Counted from the stretch's first letter, positions 46,624 through 55,088 are shown. The stretch is DNA of 64,000 nt from Noviherbaspirillum pedocola (GCF_016632335.1 NZ_JAEPBG010000005.1:124001-188000), one strand, 5' to 3'. Numbers and translations: made by a program. The notes: generated by a model from the letters alone, not told the origin.

Positions 46624-47376
46624 ATGGATGCGACGCCCGCTGCCGACGAGGAGCGTGAACTCTGGTTGCGCTTCGTCGCCAGCCGCGACCAGGCTTTGCG
46701 TCTGCAGATTATCGACGCGCACCTGCCCTTTGCGCGCATGCATGCCGCCCAGATGTATTCCCGGCGTGGCGGACTACCGGCGGAGTTTGCCGATTATCTG
46801 CAAACGGCGGTACTTGGCCTGATGGAAGCCGTCGACCGCTTCGACCCCGGACGCGGCATTCCATTCCGGCACTACGCGGTCAGACGCATACGAGGCGCTG
46901 TGCTGGATGCGCTGCCATCGCTGAGCGAATTTCATACCCGGGTTCTGACGCCGGGTGGACCGCAAGACCGCTCGGCAAGCTTCGCCGATCGCGTCGAGAG
47001 TTTGATCGAGCGCGACGATGACAAGGAAAACCCGCTGTTATCGCTGGAGGAGTTGGCGGACTTCACCGTGGAACTCAGCATCGGCTTCATGCTGGACGAC
47101 GAGGAAGAAACCAAGGTATCGGCCGACGAAGTCGATCTGAGTGCCTATGAGGATGCAGAGCGCCGGGAACTCGCCAATCTCTTCGCCTGGATGGTGCCCA
47201 AGCTTGCGCCCGAGTTGGCGCGCATCGTGCGCTATCACTATTTCTTCGGCATCGACTTTCGAACCATTGCGCAAATGCTCAGCGTTACCCCGGCCAGGGT
47301 GTCGCAACTCCACAGCAAGGCGCTGAAAGCATTGCGCAAGCTTTATCAGGACGGCCGGTTTGGCATGTCCGCATGA
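46624..47376 (+). CDS. fliA: FliA-like (sigma-28 family) sigma factor
   Basis: The 250-residue protein has sigma region 2 (AEFADYLQTAVLGLMEAVDRFDP, FRHYAVRRIRGAVLDAL), a long acidic linker (about 115-175, containing ERDDDKEN and DDEEETK) and region 4 (ARIVRYHYFFGIDFRTIAQM, TPARVSQLHSKALKALR). It is the last gene of the flagellar run, 8 bp after fliP, and presumably directs late genes of this system, possibly encoded elsewhere. The Shine-Dalgarno is weak. Whether it is the cell's only FliA or a dedicated second one cannot be told here. Confidence 0.85.
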   Translation: MDATPAADEERELWLRFVASRDQALRLQIIDAHLPFARMHAAQMYSRRGGLPAEFADYLQTAVLGLMEAVDRFDPGRGIPFRHYAVRRIRGAVLDALPSLSEFHTRVLTPGGPQDRSASFADRVESLIERDDDKENPLLSLEELADFTVELSIGFMLDDEEETKVSADEVDLSAYEDAERRELANLFAWMVPKLAPELARIVRYHYFFGIDFRTIAQMLSVTPARVSQLHSKALKALRKLYQDGRFGMSA

Positions 47377-47413
47377 ATTCCATGCCGCCGAGTACGCAGC
47401 GCACGGGCCGCCT

Positions 47414-48097
47414 TTACAGCTTCCCGGCCTTCTTCAGCCGATAGGTCAGGCCGTCGGCGATATCGTTGTGATTGCCGCTCCTGGCGAAGTCAATCGCCGT
47501 CATGCCCGCGCCATTCTTCAAGGTCGCGTCGGCTCCTTCGTCGAGCAGCAGCTTGACCGTCATGATGTGACCGCCACGTGAAGCCATCATGATCGGCGTG
47601 GTGCCGTTCGGTGATTCCGCATCGATGTAAGCGAAGTGCTCCAGCAGCAGCGACACGATGTCGTTGTGGCCGTTCGCGGCCGCGTAATGCAGCGCGGTCC
47701 AGCCGGTCTGGTTGACTTCGGCGCCCTTTTCGATCAGCGCGCGGACTGCATCGAGGTTGCCGCGCCAGGCGGCGATCATCAGCGCGGTGTCGCCATTGCG
47801 CGCATGCGCTTCCAGGTTCACGCCGCCTGTATTGAGCAGCACGCGGAACACCTTCATCGAGTCTTCGCGCAGCGCCAGGATCAAGCCGGTGTCGCCGCGC
47901 TCGGCTTCGATCGTGTTCGGATCGAAGCCGCGCTTGAGCAGGTCGGCGACCTGGCGGTCGAGATCCAGCTTGACCGCCTTGAAGTAATCGTCATAGGCGC
48001 CGGCAAATGCCAGTTCGGGCAGGCAGGCCAGCGCGGCAAGCGCGGTGCCGAGGCGCAGGAAATGGCGGCGCGCGCCGCGATGGATGTCGTTGCTCAT
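47414..48097 (-). CDS. Ankyrin-repeat protein with Tat-type signal
   Basis: About 227 residues. The N-terminus RRHFLRLGTALAALACLPELAFA has twin arginines in a good Tat context and a cleavage site after AFA. The rest contains about five ankyrin repeats (NGDTALMIAAWRGNLDAVRALI, GWTALHYAAANGHNDIVSLLL, NGTTPIMMASRGGHIMTVKLL). ATG 48097 lies 1 base after the tatD stop; an upstream extension in frame overlaps tatD and is rejected. It closes the holB-tatD-type housekeeping operon. A periplasmic protein-binding role is inferred. Confidence 0.85.
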   Translation of the reverse strand: MSNDIHRGARRHFLRLGTALAALACLPELAFAGAYDDYFKAVKLDLDRQVADLLKRGFDPNTIEAERGDTGLILALREDSMKVFRVLLNTGGVNLEAHARNGDTALMIAAWRGNLDAVRALIEKGAEVNQTGWTALHYAAANGHNDIVSLLLEHFAYIDAESPNGTTPIMMASRGGHIMTVKLLLDEGADATLKNGAGMTAIDFARSGNHNDIADGLTYRLKKAGKL

Positions 48098-48098
48098 G

Positions 48099-48878
48099 TC
48101 AGCGGGCCAGGGAAAAGAGCTGGAAGAAATTTTCGGTGGTTTGCGCGGCGATGCGCTCCAGCGGTTCGCCGCGCAAGGTGGCGATGCATTCGGCGACATG
48201 CCGCACATAACCGGGCTCGTTGGTCTTGCCGCGGAATGGCACGGGCGCCAGGTACGGTGAATCGGTTTCGATCAGCATGCGCTCCAGCGGTATGGTCTTT
48301 GCCACCTGCTGCAGATCGCGCGCGCTCTTGAAGCTGACGATGCCGGAAAAAGAGATGTAGAAGCCCATGGCGATCGCGGCCTCGGCCACTTCCAGGGACT
48401 CGGTGAAACAGTGCATGACGCCAGCCGCGCCACCGGCGTCGGTGCCGGCGCCTTCTTCACGCATGATGCGCAAGGTGTCTTCGGCAGCGGCGCGGGTGTG
48501 GATGATCAGCGGTTTGCCGGTCGTGCGAGAAGCGCGGATATGGCGGCGAAAACGCTCGCGCTGCCATTCGAGGTCGCCTTCGAGACGGTAGTAGTCGAGC
48601 CCGGTTTCACCGATGGCGACGATGCGCGGATGCGCAGCCAGGCGAACCAGGTCCTCGACCGTCGGTTCGGGCGTATCCGGATAGTCCGGATGCACGCCAA
48701 CCGAAGCGTAAATATTTGGATACTGCTCGGCGAGCGCGAGCACCTGCGGAAAATCCGGCAGGTCTACCGACACGCACAGCGCGTGGCTGACCCGGTTTTC
48801 CTGCATTTTCTGAAAGATTTCCGGCAGGCGTTGCGCCAGCTCCGGGAAATTGATGTGGCAGTGGGAGTCGATAAACAT
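48099..48878 (-). CDS. TatD-family metal-dependent hydrolase (YcfH-like)
   Basis: The 259-residue TIM-barrel protein begins FIDSHCHINFPEL, with the first metal ligands, and has IGETGLDYY, IHTRAAAEDTL, GVMHCFTESLEVA and LIETDSPYLAPVPFRGKTNEP, all typical of TatD DNases. Position near holB and tmk matches E. coli ycfH context. The family has 3'-5' DNase or D-aminoacyl-hydrolase-like activities; the precise substrate is not determinable here. Confidence 0.92.
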   Translation of the reverse strand: MFIDSHCHINFPELAQRLPEIFQKMQENRVSHALCVSVDLPDFPQVLALAEQYPNIYASVGVHPDYPDTPEPTVEDLVRLAAHPRIVAIGETGLDYYRLEGDLEWQRERFRRHIRASRTTGKPLIIHTRAAAEDTLRIMREEGAGTDAGGAAGVMHCFTESLEVAEAAIAMGFYISFSGIVSFKSARDLQQVAKTIPLERMLIETDSPYLAPVPFRGKTNEPGYVRHVAECIATLRGEPLERIAAQTTENFFQLFSLAR

Positions 48879-48957
48879 AGCGCGCCATTGTACCCGGATG
48901 ACGGCAGGCGTTCCGCGACCGCAGAACGGTGCTGAGCGCGGTTCGTCGGCGGTGCGG

Positions 48958-49323
48958 CTACAGAGTATGGGTAGCGCGCGACGAACCGATGGCCGCGCCG
49001 AGGATTTCCTCGATGCGCATCTTCAGCCGCTGGCCGCTTTCATCCGCCGGGAAGTGCACGCCTATACCCTGAGTCTTGCCATTGTTGGCGCCGGCCGGCG
49101 TCACCCAGACCACCTTGCCGGCGATCGGATATTTGCTGGCATCGTCCATCAGCGACAGGATGAGGTAGATATCGTCGCCAAGGCGCGCGGTCCTGGCGGT
49201 GGGAACGAAGATGCCGCCGTTGGCCAGGAATGGCATGTAGGCGGCATACAGGGCCGCCTTTTCCTTCACGGCCAGCGACAGTACCGAGGGGCGGGCAAGC
49301 GGTGCACCGGCGGTTTCTGCCAT
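48958..49323 (-). CDS. pilZ: PilZ-domain protein
   Basis: The 121-residue single PilZ domain protein matches the type IV pilus biogenesis PilZ group (LSLAVKEKAALYAAYMPFLANGGIFVPT, GDDIYLILSLMDD, KVVWVTPAGANNGKTQGIGVHF). Members next to holB often lack the RxxxR c-di-GMP motif and act in pilus assembly with PilB/FimX. No clear RxxxR is seen here. It lies 8 bp after holB in the same operon. Confidence 0.9.
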   Translation of the reverse strand: MAETAGAPLARPSVLSLAVKEKAALYAAYMPFLANGGIFVPTARTARLGDDIYLILSLMDDASKYPIAGKVVWVTPAGANNGKTQGIGVHFPADESGQRLKMRIEEILGAAIGSSRATHTL

Positions 49324-49331
49324 GGTGGTTC

Positions 49332-50363
49332 CTATGCAAAGAGTGATGAGTAATCGAGCAGCATGTCTTCGATGAACAGCTTGGCCGACAGCGGATGCTC
49401 TGCGATCGCACGCCGTTCCGCTGCGCTTTTCTGTGCCGCCAGCAGTCGGTCGGCGCCGGCGCGGGCCGCAAGCGCCTCGAGCTGGCTGCGGTACTTTGGA
49501 TAATAACGGACGCTGCCGGAAAACTTTACAGAAAACAAGTCGTACAGCCAGCGCTGGAGCGTAGCCACCAGTTCCACCGGGGCGATTTTCTGCAGCCGGT
49601 CCGCCACGCGCAACGGCGATTCCGCTTCCGGCCGCGCCAGGTGTGCCAGCAATGCGTCGATGCCCTCGCGCGATCCACCCTGTGCCGCGTCCAGTGCGGC
49701 CAGCGGCGCACCGCCAGCCTCCGCGAGCCAGGTCGTGCCATCGTCCACGCCCTGCTCGGCAAGCCAGCGTTCGGCCGCATCGCGCGGCGGCATAGTCAGC
49801 GCAATCTGGCGGCAGCGGGAAAGAATGGTCGGCAGCAGCCGGTCAGGCCGGTGCGATACCAGCAGAAATACGGTTCCCGGCGGCGGCTCTTCCAAAGTCT
49901 TCAGCAGCGAATTGGCCGAAACCGTATTCAGCGCCTCGGCTGGATACAGCAGCACCACGCGCCGGCCGCTGCGATGCGTCGACACATTCATGAAATCGGA
50001 CAGGGCGCGTATCTGCTCAATGCGGATTTCGCGCGACGGCGTCTTGCTGGTCTTGCCGCCCTTTTCAGCCTTGTCCGCTTCGCCTTCCTCGCCAGCGTCG
50101 CCCTCCTCGAGCGCTTCCGGCCGCACCCGGCGGTAATCCGGATGCGCATACTGCGCGAACCAGCCGCAGGCGGCGCAGGCATCGCAGGGTTGACCATCCT
50201 GCAATGGCGCCTCGCACAGCAGCGCCTGCGCAAGCCGCTCGGCGAAGGCGGTCTTGCCGATGCCCTGCGGTCCGTGCAGCAGCACCGCGTGCGGCATGCG
50301 CTCACGCATTGCCGCCATGCGCGCCCAGGCGTCGGCCTGCCAGGGAAAGATTGCGCCGCTCAT
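49332..50363 (-). CDS. holB: DNA polymerase III delta' subunit
   Basis: The 343-residue clamp-loader subunit has Walker A ([10 protein letters not shown]), a zinc-binding module of four cysteines ([19 protein letters not shown]), [22 protein letters not shown] and [18 protein letters not shown]. The ATG at 50363 overlaps the tmk stop by 4 bp and gives a family-like start ([11 protein letters not shown]); a longer open frame upstream is antisense noise over tmk. A charged Glu/Lys insert near residue 95 is unusual but small. Confidence 0.93.
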   Translation of the reverse strand: MSGAIFPWQADAWARMAAMRERMPHAVLLHGPQGIGKTAFAERLAQALLCEAPLQDGQPCDACAACGWFAQYAHPDYRRVRPEALEEGDAGEEGEADKAEKGGKTSKTPSREIRIEQIRALSDFMNVSTHRSGRRVVLLYPAEALNTVSANSLLKTLEEPPPGTVFLLVSHRPDRLLPTILSRCRQIALTMPPRDAAERWLAEQGVDDGTTWLAEAGGAPLAALDAAQGGSREGIDALLAHLARPEAESPLRVADRLQKIAPVELVATLQRWLYDLFSVKFSGSVRYYPKYRSQLEALAARAGADRLLAAQKSAAERRAIAEHPLSAKLFIEDMLLDYSSLFA

Positions 50364-50977
50364 GCCCGCGCGAACTCGCGAATGAGGCCGTCGATCAGCG
50401 CATTGACCTCGGCGACCGGCCGGATCGTCTCGATGATGCGGAAGCGCTGCGGGAATTGCTGCGCGCGGCGGTGGTATTCGTCGCGGGTCGCTGCGAAAAA
50501 GTCTGCCTTTTCCTGCTCGAAGCGGTCGAGGTTGCGCGAGCGCGCCAGCCGCTCGCGCGCCACTTCCAGCGGCACATCGAACAGCAGCGTCAGATCCGGT
50601 TGCAGATGCGGATGCACCCAGGCTTCCAGGGCTTCGAGCTTGGCGCGTTCGAGCTTGCGGCCGCCGCCCTGGTAGGCGAAGGTGGCGTCGGTGAAGCGGT
50701 CGCAGACGACCCAATCGCCGCGCGCCAGCGCCGGCTCGATCACCTGCGCCAGATGCTCGCGCCGCGAGGCGAACATCAGGAGCGCCTCGGTCTCGAGATG
50801 CATGTTTTCCGACAGCAGCAGTTCGCGCAGTTTTTCACCCAGGGGCGTACCTCCCGGCTCGCGAGTGGTGACTACCGTGTGCCCGAGGTCGTGCAGCAGC
50901 GAAGCGACGAAGGAGATATGCGTGGACTTGCCGGCGCCGTCGATGCCTTCGAAGGTAATGAATTTGCCTCGGCTCAT
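50360..50977 (-). CDS. tmk: Thymidylate kinase
   Basis: The 205-residue protein has the P-loop [11 protein letters not shown], the DRX-type motif [18 protein letters not shown] and [19 protein letters not shown], and phosphorylates dTMP to dTDP. ATG 50977 has AGGAG upstream; upstream in-frame ATGs would run into mltG. It lies between mltG (16 bp) and holB (4-bp overlap), the standard bacterial order. Confidence 0.95.
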   Translation of the reverse strand: MSRGKFITFEGIDGAGKSTHISFVASLLHDLGHTVVTTREPGGTPLGEKLRELLLSENMHLETEALLMFASRREHLAQVIEPALARGDWVVCDRFTDATFAYQGGGRKLERAKLEALEAWVHPHLQPDLTLLFDVPLEVARERLARSRNLDRFEQEKADFFAATRDEYHRRAQQFPQRFRIIETIRPVAEVNALIDGLIREFARA

Positions 50978-50993
50978 GGGGCTCCTGGAATGC

Positions 50994-51974
50994 TTAGCGT
51001 TGGTATTTGTTGACCGCCCGGTTATGGTCGGACAGCGTGTTGGAGAATTCGCTGCTGCCGTCGCCGCGCGCCACGAAATACAGCGCATCGGTACGGGCCG
51101 GATTCAGCGCCGCAGCGATCGATGCCGCGCCCGGCAGCGCGATCGGCGTCGGCGGCAGGCCGGCGCGCAGGTAGGTATTGTAGGGGCTGTCGGTCTGCAG
51201 ATCGCGCTTTCGGATGTTGCCCTGATAGCGCTCGCCCATGCCGTAGATCACGCTCGGATCCGTCTGCAGCAGCATGCCTTGCCTGAGCCGGTTCACGAAC
51301 ACGCCGGCGACCAGTTCGCGGTCAGCCTTGTGACCGGTTTCCTTTTCGATCAGCGAAGCCATCGTCAGCGCCTCGTAGGGCGTGCGGTACGGCAAATCGG
51401 GCGCGCGTGCGGCCCAAGCATCCTCCAGCCGCTTCATCAGCAGCGCGTGCGCTTGCCGGTAGATCTGCAAATCGCTGGCGCCGCGGGCGAACAGATAGGT
51501 ATCGGGAAAGAACAGGCCCTCGGGCTTGCTGTAGCCGGGCGCGACCTTGGTCAGCAATTCCTCGTCGGAAAGCGCCGCAGAATCGTGCTTGAGCATCGGG
51601 TTGGCGGCGATCGCCTCGCGCATCTGGCGGAAGGTCCAGCCTTCGATGACCACCAGTGCATGCTGCGCGAACTCACCGCGTGCCAGTTGCTCGACCAGGC
51701 GCCGCGGCGTGGCGCCGGGAGCGAGCTCATAACTGCCGGCCTTGAGCCGGCCGCCCTTGCCCGAGGTGCGGGCCAGCAGTTCGAGCAGAAAAGGCTGCAC
51801 CGGCACGCCGGCCTTGGCGATCTGCTCGGTCGCGCCGCGCACGCCGCTGCCGGGAGCCACGCCGAAGGGAATCGGCTCCGCATTTTTCGGAATGATGGGC
51901 TGCATCGCCCAGAACTGGAATGCGCCGACGGCAATCGCTGCCAGCATGCATACCGCGATCAAAAACTTTTTCAC
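50994..51974 (-). CDS. mltG: Endolytic murein transglycosylase MltG
   Basis: The 326-residue protein has an N-terminal membrane anchor ([19 protein letters not shown]), a LysM-like region ([15 protein letters not shown]) and the YceG catalytic domain, with the Glu in [10 protein letters not shown] and [17 protein letters not shown]. MltG cleaves nascent glycan strands and sets their length. The start codon is GTG with AAGGA upstream. It is the first gene of the mltG-tmk-holB-pilZ-tatD series and is divergent from ygfZ. Confidence 0.94.
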   Translation of the reverse strand: MKKFLIAVCMLAAIAVGAFQFWAMQPIIPKNAEPIPFGVAPGSGVRGATEQIAKAGVPVQPFLLELLARTSGKGGRLKAGSYELAPGATPRRLVEQLARGEFAQHALVVIEGWTFRQMREAIAANPMLKHDSAALSDEELLTKVAPGYSKPEGLFFPDTYLFARGASDLQIYRQAHALLMKRLEDAWAARAPDLPYRTPYEALTMASLIEKETGHKADRELVAGVFVNRLRQGMLLQTDPSVIYGMGERYQGNIRKRDLQTDSPYNTYLRAGLPPTPIALPGAASIAAALNPARTDALYFVARGDGSSEFSNTLSDHNRAVNKYQR

Positions 51975-52115
51975 TGCTTCCTTGCCTGTCTGTGCCGAGG
52001 TGGGTCGGACGCGGTTTTTCCGACGCCACTATAATCGGGGCTCGTTGCGGCCCACGCGTCCAATATTTCCAGAGGCCGCCATGATAATCGCTGCACCCGC
52101 TTATTTCCCAATCTC

Positions 52116-53165
52116 ATGAATGAAAATCAAGCAACCTGGCTAAGCTTTCTCGCCGAGCAAGGCGCCCGCCTGTCCGAATCGACAACGCCGGAGCCGATCG
52201 GTTTCACCGATGCCGCGCCGATCAACGCCGGATTCATCGCCCCGCTGACCCACCTCGGACTGATCGCCGCCACCGGCGAGGACGCCGCGAGCTTTCTGCA
52301 CAACCAGCTGACCAATGACATCGAGCATCTCGGGCCGGGTGAAGCGCGCCTGGCCGGCTATTGCACCGCCAAGGGCCGGCTGCTGGCGACGATGCTGACG
52401 TGGAAGAGCGGCGACACGATTTATCTGCAATTGCCGCGCGAGCTTCAGCCGGTGGTGCAGACGCGGCTGCAAATGTTCATCCTGCGCGCAAAGGCGAAAC
52501 TCGCCGACCTCAGCGACGACTTCGTCGCGCTCGGCCTGGTCGGCGCGGATGCCGAGCTGCTTGCCCCCTGGTTCCCGGTTTTGCCGAACGCGCCCTATGC
52601 CAAGGTCGATACGGATGCCGGCAGCCTGATTCGCGTCGCCGACGCCGATGGCCGGCCACGTTTTCAGTGGATTGCGCCGCTGGCGGTGGCGAAGGATGCC
52701 TGGCCAACGCTCGCGCGCCGTCTGCCGCCGGCGCCGCCGTCCGCCTGGCGCCTGACCGATATCGCCGCCGGCATGCCGACCGTGGTCAAGGCGACGCAGG
52801 AACAGTTCGTGCCGCAGATGGTGAATTTTGAAGTCGTCGGCGGCGTGAATTTCCGCAAGGGTTGCTATCCGGGCCAGGAAATCGTCGCCCGCAGCCAATA
52901 CCTGGGCAAGCTCAAGCGGCGCATGCTGCCGGCTACGATTGCGACGGTCGGGGTCGCGCCCGGCATGGAAGTGTTTGCGGCGAACGAGCCGGACCAGCCC
53001 TGCGGCCAGATTGTGAATGCCGAGACGATCGATGGCGCGACACGCTGCCTGGTCGAGCTCAAGACCGCCGCGCTCGAAAGCGGTGGCGGCTTGCACCTCG
53101 GCGCGGCGAACGGGCCGCTGCTCGACATCGGCAGCCTGCCGTATGCGCTGATCGATCCGACCTGA
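52116..53165 (+). CDS. ygfZ: Folate-binding YgfZ-family Fe-S/tRNA-modification protein
   Basis: The 349-residue protein is a GcvT-like folate-binding protein with the YgfZ signature KGCYPGQEIVARSQY near the C-terminal third, and ASFLHNQLTNDIEHL in the N-terminal part. YgfZ supports repair or assembly of some Fe-S enzymes including MiaB. It starts a three-gene plus-strand operon with the DUF4936 and NRDE genes (gap 2 bp, then 1-bp overlap), divergent from mltG. Confidence 0.93.
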   Translation: MNENQATWLSFLAEQGARLSESTTPEPIGFTDAAPINAGFIAPLTHLGLIAATGEDAASFLHNQLTNDIEHLGPGEARLAGYCTAKGRLLATMLTWKSGDTIYLQLPRELQPVVQTRLQMFILRAKAKLADLSDDFVALGLVGADAELLAPWFPVLPNAPYAKVDTDAGSLIRVADADGRPRFQWIAPLAVAKDAWPTLARRLPPAPPSAWRLTDIAAGMPTVVKATQEQFVPQMVNFEVVGGVNFRKGCYPGQEIVARSQYLGKLKRRMLPATIATVGVAPGMEVFAANEPDQPCGQIVNAETIDGATRCLVELKTAALESGGGLHLGAANGPLLDIGSLPYALIDPT

Positions 53166-53167
53166 CG

Positions 53168-53446
53168 ATGGATTTGTACGTTTATTACAAGGTGCCCGAG
53201 GCTGGCGCCGTTGCGCTGCTGCCGCTTGTCAAGCGCATGCAGCGCGAGCTCGCCGAGCGGCATGCGGTAGGCGCCGCATTGAAGCGCCGGCCTGAAACTC
53301 GCGACGGCCGGCAAACCTGGATGGAGGTCTACGCGAACGTGCCTGAGGGCTTTGCCGCCGCGCTGGCGCGAGCTGCCGAGGCGAACGGCATCGCCGCTCT
53401 GATCGATGGCGGCCGCCATACCGAAACTTTCGTGGATATCTGCTGA
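53168..53446 (+). CDS. DUF4936-family small protein
   Basis: The 92-residue protein (start DLYVYYKVPEAGAVALLPLV) matches the DUF4936 family of betaproteobacteria, which commonly follows ygfZ. It has a ferredoxin-like pattern of beta-alpha-beta units and no signal or membrane segment. The ATG is 2 bp after the ygfZ stop and its own stop overlaps the NRDE start by 1 base. Function is unknown. Confidence 0.8.
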   Translation: MDLYVYYKVPEAGAVALLPLVKRMQRELAERHAVGAALKRRPETRDGRQTWMEVYANVPEGFAAALARAAEANGIAALIDGGRHTETFVDIC

Positions 53447-54189
53447 TGTGCCTGATCGTCTTTGCCTGGAAAACCGTGCCCGGCCTGCCGCTGCTGGCCG
53501 CCGCCAACCGCGATGAGTTCTATGAACGCCCGACCCAGCCAGCCGACTGGTGGCCGGACCATCCGCAGGTCTATGCCGGGCGCGACCTGCGCGCCGGCGG
53601 TACCTGGATGGGCATTACCCGCGATGGCCGTTTCGCCGCGCTGACCAATATCCGCGCGCCGCAATACATCGGCCGGGAGGCGCCGTCGCGCGGCGCGCTG
53701 GTGTCGAACTTTCTGACCGGCAGCCAGCGCCCCGCCGATTACATTGCCGCGCTCGCTGGCGACGTCGCGCATTTCAACGGCTTCAATCTGCTGGTTGGCG
53801 ATCGCGAGGAATTGGTCTGGTACACCAACGGCCCGACCGACGACGAGCGCAACGGTAAGCCGCTCGCCCCGGGCATCTACGGCCTGTCGAATGCGATGCT
53901 AGACACACCCTGGCCGAAGGTCGTGCGCACCAAGGCGCAGCTGTGCAGCCTGGTGTGCCAGGGCGCGCCTAGCGACGCCTATTTCGAAATGCTCAGCGAC
54001 ACCACGCCCGCAGGCGATTGCCGGCTGCCGAAAACCGGCATGGCTATTGAATGGGAGCGGCTGCTGTCGCCGGCATTCATCGTTTCGCCGAACTACGGCA
54101 CCCGCTGTTCGACGCTGGTGGAATTACGCGCCGACGGCAGCGCCAAACTCACCGAGCGGCTGACCGGGCCGGAAGTCGACTGTGCCTGA
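53446..54189 (+). CDS. NRDE (TANGO2-like) family protein
   Basis: The 247-residue protein begins MCLIVFAWKTVPGLPLLAAANRDEFYERP, the Cys2-start and NRDE motif that define this family (Ntn-hydrolase-like fold). WPDHPQVYAGRDLRAGGTWMG and GIYGLSNAMLDTPWPKV are also typical. Animal TANGO2 has been linked to haem or acyl-CoA handling; the bacterial role is not settled. It ends the ygfZ operon and is followed by a GC-rich hairpin. Confidence 0.9.
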   Translation: MCLIVFAWKTVPGLPLLAAANRDEFYERPTQPADWWPDHPQVYAGRDLRAGGTWMGITRDGRFAALTNIRAPQYIGREAPSRGALVSNFLTGSQRPADYIAALAGDVAHFNGFNLLVGDREELVWYTNGPTDDERNGKPLAPGIYGLSNAMLDTPWPKVVRTKAQLCSLVCQGAPSDAYFEMLSDTTPAGDCRLPKTGMAIEWERLLSPAFIVSPNYGTRCSTLVELRADGSAKLTERLTGPEVDCA

Positions 54190-54207
54190 ATTCGGTTAGC
54201 ACTTTTC

Positions 54208-54237
54208 GGCGCGCCGGCAGCGGCTAGCCGGCGCGTC
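54208..54237 (+). terminator. GC-rich hairpin after the ygfZ operon
   Basis: An 11-base arm GGCGCGCCGGC at 54208-54218 pairs with GCCGGCGCGTC at 54227-54237, with an 8-base loop, 19 bases after the NRDE stop. A pyrimidine-rich stretch (CTTGTCTCTTCCT) follows. It probably terminates the ygfZ operon and separates it from the tmRNA gene. Confidence 0.55.
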
Positions 54238-54439
54238 AGCCTTGTCTCTTCCTATGCAGCAAGCTACTGCATCGCGATCCGGAGCTTTCAACGCGCAACA
54301 CATTGCGTGCCCTGAAGGAACCGGATTCCTGTTCTCGTCACTCAAGCCTCCGTCAAGCCCACGATTTGCAGCGGCGCGACGCTCCGTACGAAACACACAG
54401 ATCTCACGAATTGTTGTAGGCGGGATTCGGGCTGAAGGC

Positions 54440-54520
54440 GTAAGTCGTCCGTTCGAGCCCCGTGGAAAGCGAAGGCGAAAGGCGGTCTGGACGGGAGTTC
54501 GATTCTCCCCACCTCCACCA
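54440..54520 (+). ncRNA. ssrA: tmRNA acceptor piece (permuted ssrA, 3' part)
   Basis: A tRNA-like 3' end lies upstream of the tmRNA 5' end. At 54493-54509 there is a T arm (stem GGGAG/CTCCC, loop TTCGATT), then CACCTCC (54510-54516), discriminator A and CCA (54518-54520). CACCTCC pairs along all 7 positions with GGGGGTG at 54569-54575, which begins the other piece. This order means the gene is circularly permuted and probably processed into two RNAs. The 5' end of this piece is not defined by the sequence; 54440 is a guess. Confidence 0.72.
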
Positions 54521-54568
54521 GATGCCGATGGCGGGCAAGCCGGTAACACAACGCCGTCGCCATCTGCC

Positions 54569-54930
54569 GGGGGTGACCTGGTTTCGACAGGCTGAATGAG
54601 TACCCGGAGTCACAACACGTCAGGCGCCTGACGTAAATAGCGCAAACTCCATAAACGTCAACAACGTTTACGTCGAAGGCAAGGACATCGGCAGCCGTTT
54701 CGCTGGTCCCGTCAACGACGCATGTGAACGGATGACGGCCTAATAGCCGTTGTCATTCACCGAGTATCCGGCCCCTTCGCAAGAAGGCTTGGGAACAGAA
54801 AGGCCGGACCTGCACCGCGTGACTTCATCGTTAGCAAAGTGCGCAGCCGGGCGCGAAGTGGGGGAATCCGGCAGATCCCCGTAGCCGGCAACCGTAGAGG
54901 GCGCCCCCTGTAGGACTGGGGGCATTCAGC
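54569..54930 (+). ncRNA. ssrA: tmRNA coding piece (permuted ssrA, 5' part with tag frame)
   Basis: GGGGGTGACCTGGTTTCGACAGG at the start is the classic tmRNA 5' end. GCTGAATG (54591-54598) pairs with CATTCAGC (54923-54930), giving helix P2 closing the body. A CGTCAG/CTGACG hairpin precedes ATAGC-GCAAAC, the resume region with GCA at 54642. The open frame then runs 33 codons to TAATAG at 54741-54746, with the stops in the loop of a GATGACGGC/GCCGTTGTCAT hairpin, as in helix 5 of tmRNAs. The tag begins ANS and ends ERMTA. GCCCCC/GGGGGC closes the 3' region. Roles: trans-translation of stalled ribosomes with SmpB. Confidence 0.75.
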
Positions 54931-54947
54931 TTTCAATGTTTCCGTTA

Positions 54948-55032
54948 GGCCTGCTCCGTCCACGCGGCCAGCGGAGTAACTCGGCCAGCGGAGTAACTCG
55001 GCCAGCGGAGAACCGCGTGGGCGGAGCAGGCC
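54948..55032. repeat. Long inverted repeat enclosing 17-base tandem repeats
   Basis: Arms of 20 bases (54948-54967 and 55013-55032) pair perfectly apart from one G-T position. The loop contains the 17-base unit CGGCCAGCGGAGTAACT twice in full (54965-54981, 54982-54998) and once in part (from 54999). The outer sequence, read as GTAGGG-N8-GCCCACGCG, is shared with the hairpin at 63786-63861, so both may belong to one dispersed REP-like family. It could also end tmRNA transcription. Confidence 0.75.
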
Positions 55033-55088
55033 CTACCCGACGCCCTTTCCTACGTGTTCAGACACCTGATCTAGCGGGTGCGAACACA

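Noticed and set aside
50364-50714. N-terminal extension of holB
   Set aside because: It would run antisense-style across tmk in another frame; the ATG at 50363 gives the normal family start.
54448-54466. A second T-arm-like GTTCGAGCCCC sequence upstream of the tmRNA acceptor end
   Set aside because: The flanking bases do not form a 5-bp T stem and no acceptor or anticodon arm can be drawn, so no tRNA is called.
54948-55032. CRISPR-like array after the tmRNA gene
   Set aside because: The 17-base units are directly adjacent with no spacers and lie in the loop of a hairpin.
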